Source of the DNA: Clostridia bacterium
Lineage (GTDB): Bacteria > Bacillota > Clostridia > Oscillospirales > CAG-272
DNA length: 31,114 nt
Assembly: GCA_900770605.1 (NCBI GenBank)
Contig: CAAGKS010000096.1
Coordinates: forward strand, 1 to 31,114
Direction: 5' to 3'
Shown here: in pieces, positions 24,019 through 31,092 of the stretch
Position numbering within the stretch: position 1 is the first letter of the stretch
Layout: each line of letters begins with the position of its first letter
The notes under the pieces: model-generated
The model's database searches: none
What the model saw: the letters and a program-made list of their open reading frames with translations, nothing else
What the model was told of the DNA's origin: nothing
Translations under genes and position numbers: made by a program

Positions 24019-24735
24019 TTATTCTCGGGTCAATTCCTCAAAGACCGTCATATTAGTTCTCAATACCTCAAGCGGCATTATGGAAATAAATCCGTTACAA
24101 ACGGCGTCTATATCCCTGCTGTTGTCGTCAAATACGCGCTCGATAGGATCGCCGCATTGCAGATACATATCGTTTCCGCAGTCCCGAAATCCGTCAGTAT
24201 AGTACTCTCCGCCCTGGCGCGTGATACGTATGCTCGTGGATACAGGCGGGATATTTACGTTATACCAGCCGTATCTTTGAAGCAATCCGCGCTCGCGCAC
24301 GTAATCAAAGACCTCGTTAAGCCTTGATACAGCCTCTGTAAAGAAATCCTCGCGCGCGGAGATAGCAATTCCCTTTATGCCAAGTCGAGCGCCCTCAAGG
24401 ATAGCTCCTATCGTTCCTGAATAACAAATATCGTCGCCGAGATTGTATCCGCGGTTGATTCCCGAGAGAATAAGATCATATTGCTTTCCAAGTCCAACGG
24501 TTGCAAATCTTACGCAGTCCGTAGGCGTTGAGTCAACGGCATAAACCGTAACGTCGTCCGCCAGCTTCACCTGCTTTATCTCAACGGGGCGAGTAAATTC
24601 AAGAGCCTGGCTCTTTCCGCTCTGCTCCGTCTTGGGAACTACAACCGTTACCTCGCCGAGCCCTCTTGCCCAGCGCACGAATTCAACAAGCGCGGGAGAT
24701 GACATACTGTCATCGTTAGTTATCAGAATTCTCAT
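24019..24735 (-). CDS. surE: 5'/3'-nucleotidase SurE
   Basis: SurE removes phosphate from nucleoside monophosphates (and exopolyphosphate in some species). The 238 residues show the metal site Asp8-Asp9 in MRILITNDDS, Ser39 in EQSGKSQALEFTRP, and the SGINRGYNLGDDICYSGTIGAILEG signature with its metal-binding Asn. GIKGIAIS is also typical. The start ATG overlaps the stop of the upstream nrnA gene (ATGA). It is the last gene of the seven-gene operon starting at tdk, where it would turn the mononucleotides released by the NrnA-type enzymes into nucleosides. Confidence 0.93.
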   Translation of the reverse strand: MRILITNDDSMSSPALVEFVRWARGLGEVTVVVPKTEQSGKSQALEFTRPVEIKQVKLADDVTVYAVDSTPTDCVRFATVGLGKQYDLILSGINRGYNLGDDICYSGTIGAILEGARLGIKGIAISAREDFFTEAVSRLNEVFDYVRERGLLQRYGWYNVNIPPVSTSIRITRQGGEYYTDGFRDCGNDMYLQCGDPIERVFDDNSRDIDAVCNGFISIMPLEVLRTNMTVFEELTRE

Positions 24736-25712
24736 AACCAGCCCTCGTTTTCCGCCTTGTATTTTGCAAGCAGCTCGTCTGCCTCAGAGATGAGCTTCTT
24801 CATCTCAGCAGAATTCTTGACCGATGCGCCTGCCGCGCAAGCGTGTCCGCCGCCGCCGTATTTCTCGGCAAGCTCGCTGACAGTTACGAATCTTGAGCGC
24901 AGACGAACGCGGACGCAGCCGTCCTCGCCCTTGATAAACGCAAGCCATATAAGGCTGTCCTTGATGGAATCCATGTAAGATACACAAGCACAAGCATTTT
25001 CAAAGCTGAGTCCAAAGCGGCGTCTTACCTTTTCGTCAACGTAAACGTAAGCCACGCCGTTCTTTGTTATCTTCATCTTCTTGTAGATATAGGACTGGAA
25101 CTTGAAATCCTCAAAGTTCTTGATATAAAGATGCGCGTAAAGCACGTCAGTATCCACTCCCTTATCGAGTATAACGCCCGCAAGGCGCATAGTCTCGCCC
25201 GATACGCTACGGAAGCGGAAGCGTCCTGAATCCGTAACCATACCCGTATAAATGCAGGTAGCCGCGCGGGTGTCTATCTTGAGCTCGTCAGAGAAGGTGT
25301 TATAGAAATCAGCAACCATCTCGCAGGTCGATGAACGCTCCTCCTCTATCCACTGATAGTCGCCGTAGCTTACGGTGGGAATATGGTGGTCTATCTTGAC
25401 TACCTCACGGCAAAGCTCAAATCTCTGATCGGATACTCTGTCCTTTGTTCCGGTGTCAAGCACGATAGCAAGCGCATCACCAAAAAGGCTATCGTCAAGC
25501 TTATTCTTCTCCTCACCGAGAAAGCTTACGTATCCCGCGTAATCCGTGTTGGAGAGATATATCTCCTTTTCGGGAAAGGTCAGCTTGAGTATTCCTTCAA
25601 GTCCCATAGTCGAGCCAACGGCGTCACCGTCGGGGCGCTTGTGACGAAAGATTATTATACGCTGATATTCCTTTATTTTTTGTAATATAGTCTGTTTGAT
25701 CTCAAGATTCAT
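24732..25712 (-). CDS. DHH-family phosphoesterase, NrnA type (copy 2)
   Basis: NrnA-type enzymes degrade nanoRNA and other very short oligonucleotides and dephosphorylate pAp. The motifs are complete: RHKRPDGDAVGS (I), VLDTG (II), IDHH (III, the family name), TGMVTDSGRFRF (IV), and the DHHA1 domain with GGGGHACAAGA near the end. I place the start at the ATG at 25712 with GGAGGAA at ideal spacing; an earlier in-frame ATG at 25733 also has a GGAGG. Either way the gene overlaps the end of the upstream paralog (11 or 32 bases), and its stop overlaps surE, so the three are coupled. Confidence 0.92.
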   Translation of the reverse strand: MNLEIKQTILQKIKEYQRIIIFRHKRPDGDAVGSTMGLEGILKLTFPEKEIYLSNTDYAGYVSFLGEEKNKLDDSLFGDALAIVLDTGTKDRVSDQRFELCREVVKIDHHIPTVSYGDYQWIEEERSSTCEMVADFYNTFSDELKIDTRAATCIYTGMVTDSGRFRFRSVSGETMRLAGVILDKGVDTDVLYAHLYIKNFEDFKFQSYIYKKMKITKNGVAYVYVDEKVRRRFGLSFENACACVSYMDSIKDSLIWLAFIKGEDGCVRVRLRSRFVTVSELAEKYGGGGHACAAGASVKNSAEMKKLISEADELLAKYKAENEGWL

Positions 25713-26649
25713 TGTTTCCTCCGGATAGCGCATTCAAGTCCTCCAAAAGACGCATCGCCTCATCTCTGTCCTTGAGAGTTGCGCCACTTGCCTTCTGGTG
25801 ACCGCCGCCGCCGTATTTGACCGCAATGGGATTGATATTGTGGCAGTTAGAGCGTATCTCGCACATAACGCCGTTTTCGCTCTCGGTGAAGTTTACCCAG
25901 CTCTCGATTCCCTTTATCTCGGACATTACGTTTACCATTCCGCGAGAGAGCGTAAAGGTATCCGCGCCGTATCCGGCAGCCTCGTCAAGAGTAGTGTAAA
26001 TGTACGCTACCTTATTGGGAGTGGTCTGTATTTTAAGAGTAAACTTCGCGCGAAGCTGGATAAAGAACAGATCGTCAGAATAGAGATTACGGTAAATATC
26101 CGTGGTATCAAACTTTCTTTCCATAAGAAAGGACGCCATTCTGAAGGTCTGTGAGGTGGTGGAATCATAGCGGAAACGTCCTGAGTCGGTGATCATTCCC
26201 GTGTAAAGAGCCTTCGCAGCCGCGGGAGAAACAACGAGTCCGCACTCGATAGCCATCGCCGTAATAAGACCGCAGCAGCTCTCGAATGACGTGTCTGTGA
26301 CCTCCTCGTCAGCGATCTTCTCAACAAAGATATGGTGATCAAGACGCGCGCTCGCGGAAGCAAGCGTATATCTATCGTCAGAGATAAGCGTCTTTGCAGA
26401 CGTATCAAGCACGATAGACAGCGCTCCGCTGAAATCCTCGTCGCACAGCTCGTCCATTTCCCTGTCCACCATAAACGCATATCTCGGAGTCATATCGCCA
26501 ACCATATACACGGTCTTCTCGGGGAAAGAATCGCGGAGCATATGGAAAAGTCCGAGCTGACTTCCAAGCGCGTCACCGTCGGGATTTTTGTGACGGTGTA
26601 TAATTATTCTCGGATACGCCTTTATCAGACGTAAAACATTTTCAAACAT
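25702..26649 (-). CDS. DHH-family phosphoesterase, NrnA type (copy 1)
   Basis: A 315-residue paralog of the following gene, with the same motifs in order: RHKNPDGDALGS, IVLDTSAK, LDHHIF, TGMITDSGRFRYDS and a DHHA1 ending GGGGHQKASGA. Both copies keep all metal-binding residues, so both should be active. They are well diverged over most of their length, which argues for an old duplication and perhaps different substrates (short RNA against short DNA or pAp). It lies 28 bases after cdd with AAAGGAA before the ATG. It is part of the nucleoside salvage operon. Confidence 0.92.
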   Translation of the reverse strand: MFENVLRLIKAYPRIIIHRHKNPDGDALGSQLGLFHMLRDSFPEKTVYMVGDMTPRYAFMVDREMDELCDEDFSGALSIVLDTSAKTLISDDRYTLASASARLDHHIFVEKIADEEVTDTSFESCCGLITAMAIECGLVVSPAAAKALYTGMITDSGRFRYDSTTSQTFRMASFLMERKFDTTDIYRNLYSDDLFFIQLRAKFTLKIQTTPNKVAYIYTTLDEAAGYGADTFTLSRGMVNVMSEIKGIESWVNFTESENGVMCEIRSNCHNINPIAVKYGGGGHQKASGATLKDRDEAMRLLEDLNALSGGNNES

Positions 26650-26677
26650 CTTAAAAAATTCCTTTCATTTCTTGGGC

Positions 26678-27082
26678 TCAGAGTCCAAAACGGAGAGGAA
26701 GAAGCTCGGAGAGCGTATAAGTAGCTATGTCTTTGCCGTCGTAAAGTATGATGACGAAATCGTCACCGCAAAACTCCGACATTACCTGTCTGCACACTCC
26801 GCAGGGCGCACAAAAGGACGATATCGCCTCGTCAGCCTTGCCGCCAACTATTGCAATAGCGGTAAAGTCACGCTTTCCCTCGTGTACAGCATCGAAAAAC
26901 GCAACCCTCTCAGCGCAGATCGTAGGCGTGTAGGAAGCGTTTTCAACGTTAGCCCCCGTATAACACTCGCCGTCAGCGCAAAGAAGCGCCGCGCCTACTG
27001 CAAAGTGCGAATAAGGGCAATAGCTCTTTGCTCTCGCCTCGGCGGCGCGCGCTACGAGCATATCAATAGTCTTCTTATCCAT
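26678..27082 (-). CDS. cdd: Cytidine deaminase
   Basis: Cdd deaminates cytidine and deoxycytidine to uridine and deoxyuridine. The 134-residue length is that of the small tetrameric type. The zinc site is seen as TICAERVAFF (Cys and catalytic Glu) with CAPCGVCRQ (two more Cys), and YCPYSHFAVGAAL and GANVENASY line the nucleoside pocket. It lies 11 bases after deoD in the operon with GGGAGA before the ATG. Confidence 0.96.
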   Translation of the reverse strand: MDKKTIDMLVARAAEARAKSYCPYSHFAVGAALLCADGECYTGANVENASYTPTICAERVAFFDAVHEGKRDFTAIAIVGGKADEAISSFCAPCGVCRQVMSEFCGDDFVIILYDGKDIATYTLSELLPLRFGL

Positions 27083-27093
27083 AATTTCTCCCG

Positions 27094-27810
27094 TTACATA
27101 GAGATAGCAACGTTGAGCGCGATCTCCATCATATCAGTAAAGGTGTTCTGACGCGAGTCAGCATCAAGAGCCTCTCCGCGAATGATGTGGTCAGAAACCG
27201 TGCATATAGCAAGCGCACGCTTTCCGGCAGCCGCCGCGTTCATATAAAGCGCCGCAGCCTCCATCTCAACGCCGAGAACGCCCATCTTGCACCAAGGATC
27301 GTTGAAGTTGGGATTTGCATTGTAGAATATGTCAGAGGACAAGAGGTTACCAACCTGATATCTCACGCCGATCTTCTCTGCCTCCTCAACAGCCTTTTTA
27401 AGAAGCTCGTAGCTTGCGATAGGCGCAAAGTTACCGCCAAGGCCGTACTGCTCCTGATAGCAGGAATTGGTGCATGCGCCCATTCCGATAATTACGTCAC
27501 GGAGCTGAATGCTCTCAGCAAGTCCGCCCGCAGAGCCTATTCTGATAATATTCTCAACTCCAAAGAAGTTGAAAAGCTCATAGGAATAAATGCCGATAGA
27601 GGGCATTCCCATTCCACTTGCCATAACCGATACGGGCTTTCCCTTGTAAGTGCCCGTGTAGCCCTGAATGCCGCGTACGTTGTTTACAAGACGCGCATTT
27701 TCAAGAAAGTTCTCCGCAACGAATTTAGCGCGCAGAGGATCGCCGGGCATAAGCACTGTGGGAGCGAAATCCGCGCTCGTAGCCTTTATATGAGGTGTAT
27801 GCTGTGACAT
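27094..27810 (-). CDS. deoD: Purine nucleoside phosphorylase, DeoD type
   Basis: DeoD splits purine (deoxy)nucleosides with phosphate into base and (deoxy)ribose-1-phosphate. The 238 residues include HIKA.....A..VLMPGDPLRAK, MGMPSIGIYSYEL, RIGSAGG (phosphate site), GVEMEAAALY (ribose site) and TVSDHIIRGE, whose Asp is the catalytic acid of the hexameric bacterial enzyme. It would release guanine, hypoxanthine or adenine inside the cell, which is notable given the guanine-type riboswitch in the same window. AAAGGAG precedes the ATG; 22 bases separate it from deoC. Confidence 0.96.
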   Translation of the reverse strand: MSQHTPHIKATSADFAPTVLMPGDPLRAKFVAENFLENARLVNNVRGIQGYTGTYKGKPVSVMASGMGMPSIGIYSYELFNFFGVENIIRIGSAGGLAESIQLRDVIIGMGACTNSCYQEQYGLGGNFAPIASYELLKKAVEEAEKIGVRYQVGNLLSSDIFYNANPNFNDPWCKMGVLGVEMEAAALYMNAAAAGKRALAICTVSDHIIRGEALDADSRQNTFTDMMEIALNVAISM

Positions 27811-27832
27811 AATATTTCTCCTTTCAGTTCGA

Positions 27833-28501
27833 TCAATAACCGCTGTGGTCGGTCTGATTTTTAGCGATCTTTACGATACGGCTGGTGCCAAGTCTGTCTG
27901 CGCCAAGCGCGATGAACGCCTCAGCGTCCTCGATAGAGGAAATTCCGCCTGCCGCCTTGATCTTTACGTCAGCGCCAACGTTTGCCGCGAAGAGCGCAAC
28001 GTCCTCGCGAGTAGCGCCGCCGGTGGAAAAGCCTGTGGAAGTCTTGATATAGTCAGCGCCGGAGAGCGTAACTATCTCGCACATCTTGACCTTCTCTGCA
28101 TCTGTGAGCAGGCAGGTCTCGATAATAACCTTGAGTATCTTGTCGCCGCAGGTCGCCTTGAGCTGCTTGAGCTCGTCAAGTATCTCGTCGTAACGAGCGG
28201 ATTTGAGATAACCTACGTTGATAACGGTATCGATCTCGTCAGCGCCGTTTGCAATAGCGTCTGCGCACTCAAATACCTTTGTAGCAGTTGTGGAATAGCC
28301 GTTCGGGAAGCCGATAACCGTGCAGATCTGGAGCTTGTCTCCAACGTACTCCTTAGCCTGCTTAACGTAAGCCGCAGGAATACATACGGACGCAGTAGAA
28401 AACTTCATACCGTCGTCGCAGATAGCCTTGATATCCTCCCATGTAGCAGTCTGACCCAAAAGAGTATGGTCGCATTTTGAAAGTATTTCGCTAAGCTTCA
28501 T
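27833..28501 (-). CDS. deoC: Deoxyribose-phosphate aldolase
   Basis: DeoC cleaves 2-deoxyribose-5-phosphate into acetaldehyde and glyceraldehyde-3-phosphate, letting DNA sugar enter glycolysis. The 222-residue TIM barrel shows DHTLL, VIGFPNGYSTTATKVFE, the proton relay around ADEIDTVINVGYL, Lys in KVIIETCLL, and the Schiff-base Lys in ADYIKTSTGFSTGGAT. KAAGGI and LGTSR bind phosphate. It follows tdk by 16 bases. A phosphopentomutase (deoB), needed to join DeoD to DeoC, is not in the window. Confidence 0.96.
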   Translation of the reverse strand: MKLSEILSKCDHTLLGQTATWEDIKAICDDGMKFSTASVCIPAAYVKQAKEYVGDKLQICTVIGFPNGYSTTATKVFECADAIANGADEIDTVINVGYLKSARYDEILDELKQLKATCGDKILKVIIETCLLTDAEKVKMCEIVTLSGADYIKTSTGFSTGGATREDVALFAANVGADVKIKAAGGISSIEDAEAFIALGADRLGTSRIVKIAKNQTDHSGY

Positions 28502-28517
28502 TTTTTACCTCTTTCTT

Positions 28518-29102
28518 TTATGTAATATTTTTTTGTTCTTTGATCTTTCTCTGCCAGCATCTGTGGCACATAGCAATGTAGCTGTCGTTACCGCCAAGCA
28601 TTATCTGCGCGCCCTCGGTAACAACGTTCATATTCGCGTCAAGACGCGCGTTGATTATCGCCTTCTCTCCGCAAGAGCATACCGTCTTTATCTCCGCTAT
28701 CGAGTCAGCAAGCTCAAAAAGACGCTTGCTTCCCTCAAACAAATGGCCAAGGAAGTCGGCACGAAGTCCAAAGCACATAACGGGAATGTCGTACTCGTCA
28801 ACTATTTTCCTGAGCTGATCAACGTGAGCGGCAGTAAAGAACTGACACTCGTCCGCAATAATTACGTCAACGCTCTCTCTTGCCGCAAATATCTCAAAAA
28901 TATTATCCTCGGCAGATATCGTGTCGCACTCCTGGGCAAGCCCAATACGCGAGCGGACTACCTTCTCTCCGTCTCGCTTGTCAATGGCAGGCTTGATGAG
29001 CCATACCTTCATATTGCGTTCCTCGTAATTGAATTTGGTAATAAGCGCCTGCGCGGTCTTGGAAGAGCCCATCGCGCCGTATTTAAAGTATAGCTTTGCC
29101 AT
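28518..29102 (-). CDS. tdk: Thymidine kinase (type II)
   Basis: Tdk phosphorylates thymidine and deoxyuridine for salvage. The protein has the P-loop GAMGSSKT at the N-terminus, the DECQFF motif with the catalytic Glu, the FGLRADFLGHLFEGS lid, and a zinc region CSCGEKA...CHRCW. The start is the ATG at 29102 with AGGAGAACG before it; an in-frame ATG at 29129 lacks a ribosome site. This is the first gene of the operon tdk-deoC-deoD-cdd-nrnA-nrnA-surE. Confidence 0.95.
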   Translation of the reverse strand: MAKLYFKYGAMGSSKTAQALITKFNYEERNMKVWLIKPAIDKRDGEKVVRSRIGLAQECDTISAEDNIFEIFAARESVDVIIADECQFFTAAHVDQLRKIVDEYDIPVMCFGLRADFLGHLFEGSKRLFELADSIAEIKTVCSCGEKAIINARLDANMNVVTEGAQIMLGGNDSYIAMCHRCWQRKIKEQKNIT

Positions 29103-29145
29103 ATCCGTTCTCCTATTATTCTTTATCATATAATTATAACATATT

Positions 29146-29174
29146 ATTATAAAAAAATAAATATATATTTTGAA
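29146..29174 (-). promoter_or_regulatory. Likely promoter of the nucleoside salvage operon
   Basis: On the minus strand TTCAAA (29169-29174), 17-bp spacer, TATAAT (29146-29151). A second TATAAT at 29133-29138 has only a poor -35, so the exact start is uncertain in this very AT-rich stretch. Confidence 0.5.
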
Positions 29175-29215
29175 ATTTGTCCGTTTTTTATAATAATAAT
29201 CGTTTTTTTGAGCTA

Positions 29216-29232
29216 CGCAACCAATAGTTGCG
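29216..29232. promoter_or_regulatory. Inverted repeat between tdk and the XRE gene, candidate operator
   Basis: CGCAAC (29216-29221) and GTTGCG (29227-29232) with 5 bases between. It stands between the divergent promoters, with no T-run on either strand, so it is better read as a protein site than a terminator. Confidence 0.4.
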
Positions 29233-29254
29233 ATGCCTGTAAATACATATATTC

Positions 29255-29283
29255 TTGATTTTTTCGCAAAATCGTGATATAAT
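29255..29283 (+). promoter_or_regulatory. Predicted sigma-A promoter of the XRE gene
   Basis: TTGATT (29255-29260), 17-bp spacer, TATAAT (29278-29283). Confidence 0.8.
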
Positions 29284-29338
29284 TCCCAATGTAGACGGAA
29301 AAGGACCCGTCCGTCAAAAATAGCAACAGGAGAAAATT

Positions 29339-30076
29339 ATGACTAATATCGCAACTAAATTAAAGGACCTAAGAATAGAGCGCGGTCTATCACAGGAAAA
29401 GCTCGCCGAACAGCTTATGGTATCAAGGCAGGCGGTTTCTAAATGGGAAAACGGAGAGGCTCTGCCCGATATGGAAAATCTGATCGCACTCGCAAAGCTG
29501 TACGATATGTCGCTCGACGATCTCGTAGGAATAAAAAAAGAAGCCCGCGAAGCGCCTGCCCCTGAGGCATATGAGAGCAAAGACGCAGAAATGCAAGCTG
29601 ATACCGCCGATAGCTCCGCGCAGGATCGGGAAAATATTACCGAGAATGAAGATAATGACGATGATGATGATGACGATGATGACGATGACGATGATGATGA
29701 TGACGATGATGATGATAATGACGATGAAGCTGTTGCAAGATCCAAAAGTCACATCGTAAAGCTCCTTCACTGTCTCCCCTACCCCATTATCGTGACCGCA
29801 GCATTTATACTGCTCGGAACACTTGCAGACGCTTGGTATATAGCTTGGATACTGTTCGTGACTATACCGATTTATTATTCTCTGATATCCTGCATCGCAA
29901 AAAAGCGACTCACGCCTTTTGCCTATCCCGTACTCGCCACTTGCGTATTTCTCTACCTCGGTATGCAGTTTGCCATCTGGCATCCCGCCTGGGTGATTTT
30001 CCTGACCATTCCGATCTACTACGCGATCGCCGCCGAGATCGATAAAGCAATAGCAAAGAAAAAGAATAATAAGTAA
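29339..30076 (+). CDS. XRE-family regulator with poly-Asp linker and membrane tail
   Basis: Residues 1-65 are a Cro/cI helix-turn-helix (LKDLRIERGLSQEKLAEQLMVSRQAVSKWENGEALPD) of the type common in Bacillota. A Glu/Asp/Ala linker follows, containing 20 Asp in a row (about 107-126). The C-terminal 100 residues hold four membrane helices arranged as two similar two-helix units; each unit ends alike (LFVTIPIYYSLIS and IFLTIPIYYAIAA, each after a Trp-rich turn), so it arose by duplication. It is thus a membrane-tethered DNA-binding protein; the signal is unknown. It is divergent from the tdk operon across a 236-bp gap with an inverted repeat, and may regulate itself and the operon, though this is inference. 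AGGAG precedes the ATG. Confidence 0.85.
   Translation: MTNIATKLKDLRIERGLSQEKLAEQLMVSRQAVSKWENGEALPDMENLIALAKLYDMSLDDLVGIKKEAREAPAPEAYESKDAEMQADTADSSAQDRENITENEDNDDDDDDDDDDDDDDDDDDDDNDDEAVARSKSHIVKLLHCLPYPIIVTAAFILLGTLADAWYIAWILFVTIPIYYSLISCIAKKRLTPFAYPVLATCVFLYLGMQFAIWHPAWVIFLTIPIYYAIAAEIDKAIAKKKNNK
29657..29716 (+). repeat. GAT/GAC trinucleotide tract (20 codons)
   Basis: Twenty GAY codons in a row within the XRE gene. Slippage in steps of three bases would change linker length without a frameshift. The mix of GAT and GAC limits slippage somewhat. Confidence 0.9.
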
Positions 30077-30086
30077 CCACAAAAAA

Positions 30087-30126
30087 ATCGCCGGGGGTGA
30101 CGAAAGTCACCTCGGCGATCTTTATT
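30087..30126 (+). terminator. Intrinsic terminator after the XRE gene
   Basis: ATCGCCGGGGGTGAC (30087-30101) pairs with GTCACCTCGGCGAT (30106-30119) around a GAAA tetraloop with one bulge, then CTTTATT. An A7 run on the left may serve the converging minus-strand gene. Confidence 0.88.
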
Positions 30127-30168
30127 ACGAAACGACGGCATAACGAGAAAAACGTCACACACTGTGCA

Positions 30169-30657
30169 TCAAGCTCTTCCCAATAACTCCATCACACCGG
30201 CAACGATAAAGGCAATAAGCGGATTCATAATTATCGTGCCGAGCCATTTTCTGATCATTACTTTTGTGGGAATGTACGGCTTCAGATCCTCAGTCCCGGG
30301 GATTTCCCAAGCCTTTGTTTTTCCAACCCAATACCAATCTATAAAGAAGCGGTCAAAAAGCCCCTGTATCCACATAATTATCGACATCTGCCAAAATGCG
30401 TCCCAAAATCCGCTAACCCCATTGATGCCGTACACCATAAGAGGCGGCAAAATAAAGAGCGGTAAAAAGAGCGCCACGCTGCATATAATAAAATTGCGGC
30501 GTATAGCCTTTTTAGTTGTAAGTCCAAGCTCGACCACTCTGTCTTGAACGTCCTTTTCGTATAGCAGGACGAGCCCCACAGGACCGTTAGCAATTCCCAC
30601 TACACAAACTATTAAGAGAACGAAGCACATCACGAGCCCCTCAATTATCAGAAGCAT
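30169..30657 (-). CDS. Small membrane protein of unknown function
   Basis: A 162-residue protein with four hydrophobic stretches (about 1-30, 55-80, 85-105, 140-160). Between the third and fourth is a conserved-looking polar segment, FDRFFIDWYWVGKTKAWEIPGTEDLKPYI, which could be a functional face. I do not recognise a named family. The ATG has AAAGGAGA upstream, and a promoter can be drawn before it. It converges on the XRE gene but shares no transcript with it. Confidence 0.75.
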   Translation of the reverse strand: MLLIIEGLVMCFVLLIVCVVGIANGPVGLVLLYEKDVQDRVVELGLTTKKAIRRNFIICSVALFLPLFILPPLMVYGINGVSGFWDAFWQMSIIMWIQGLFDRFFIDWYWVGKTKAWEIPGTEDLKPYIPTKVMIRKWLGTIIMNPLIAFIVAGVMELLGRA

Positions 30658-30703
30658 ATTACGAATCTCCTTTTAAATCCAACTGAAAGTGATATATAAG
30701 TGT

Positions 30704-30732
30704 AGTATAGCATAAAACTTTTGAAAAGTAAA
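30704..30732 (-). promoter_or_regulatory. Possible promoter of the small membrane protein gene
   Basis: On the minus strand TTTACT (30727-30732), 17-bp spacer, TATACT (30704-30709), about 47 bases before the ATG. The -35 box is weak. Confidence 0.55.
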
Positions 30733-30908
30733 TAGTACTGCTTGAAATTTCGCCCCAATCCCATTGCCCTACCGAAAAAACATTGAAATATTGCGACCTC
30801 CAACTCGCTCGCACGTTTGGGCGACGCCACGCTACTCCATAGAGAATAAAACGCCAAAATCATAACCGATCCGAATTTCAAAAAAGTTATTTTTTTTGCG
30901 AAAAAGGC
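30733..30908. other. Intergenic stretch without a recognised feature
   Basis: I see no gene, strong hairpin or repeat here. A minus-strand open frame crosses it but has no ribosome site and no protein-like pattern. Confidence 0.5.
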
Positions 30909-30937
30909 TTGACATATAATAAAATATATGCTATAAT
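30909..30937 (+). promoter_or_regulatory. Consensus sigma-A promoter of tRNA-Pro
   Basis: TTGACA (30909-30914), exactly 17 bp, TATAAT (30932-30937): a perfect consensus, as is usual for stable RNA genes. Confidence 0.95.
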
Positions 30938-30954
30938 ATTCAGGTCGTAAAGAT

Positions 30955-31030
30955 CTGGGTGTGGCGCAGCTGGTAGCGCGCTACCTTGGGGTGGTAGAGG
31001 CCGCAAGTTCAAGTCTTGTCACTCAGACCA
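30955..31030 (+). tRNA. tRNA-Pro (anticodon GGG)
   Basis: The cloverleaf closes fully: acceptor CTGGGTG/CACTCAG (one G.T), D stem GCGC/GCGC, anticodon stem CTACC/GGTAG with loop TTGGGGT (anticodon GGG at 30988-30990), 5-base variable loop, T stem GCAAG/CTTGT with loop TTCAAGT, discriminator A and an encoded CCA. C1-G72 and A73 are the known bacterial proline identity elements. Confidence 0.96.
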
Positions 31031-31052
31031 AGCACTTTTGTCAAGGTGCACA

Positions 31053-31092
31053 AAAAAACGAGCTAAATCGAAAGATTTTAGCTCGTTTTTTG
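31053..31092 (+). terminator. Intrinsic terminator after tRNA-Pro
   Basis: ACGAGCTAAATC pairs with GATTTTAGCTCGT around a GAAA loop with one bulged T, followed by T6. No further tRNA lies between. Confidence 0.92.

Noticed and set aside
29640..29730. CRISPR-like or minisatellite array
   Set aside because: The repeat is a trinucleotide within a coding frame, with no spacers.
29314..29745. Poly-Ser open frame on -
   Set aside because: Simply the reverse complement of the GAY repeat.
30648..30881. 77-codon open frame on - before the small membrane protein gene
   Set aside because: No ribosome site, covers the promoter region of the next gene, no protein-like pattern.
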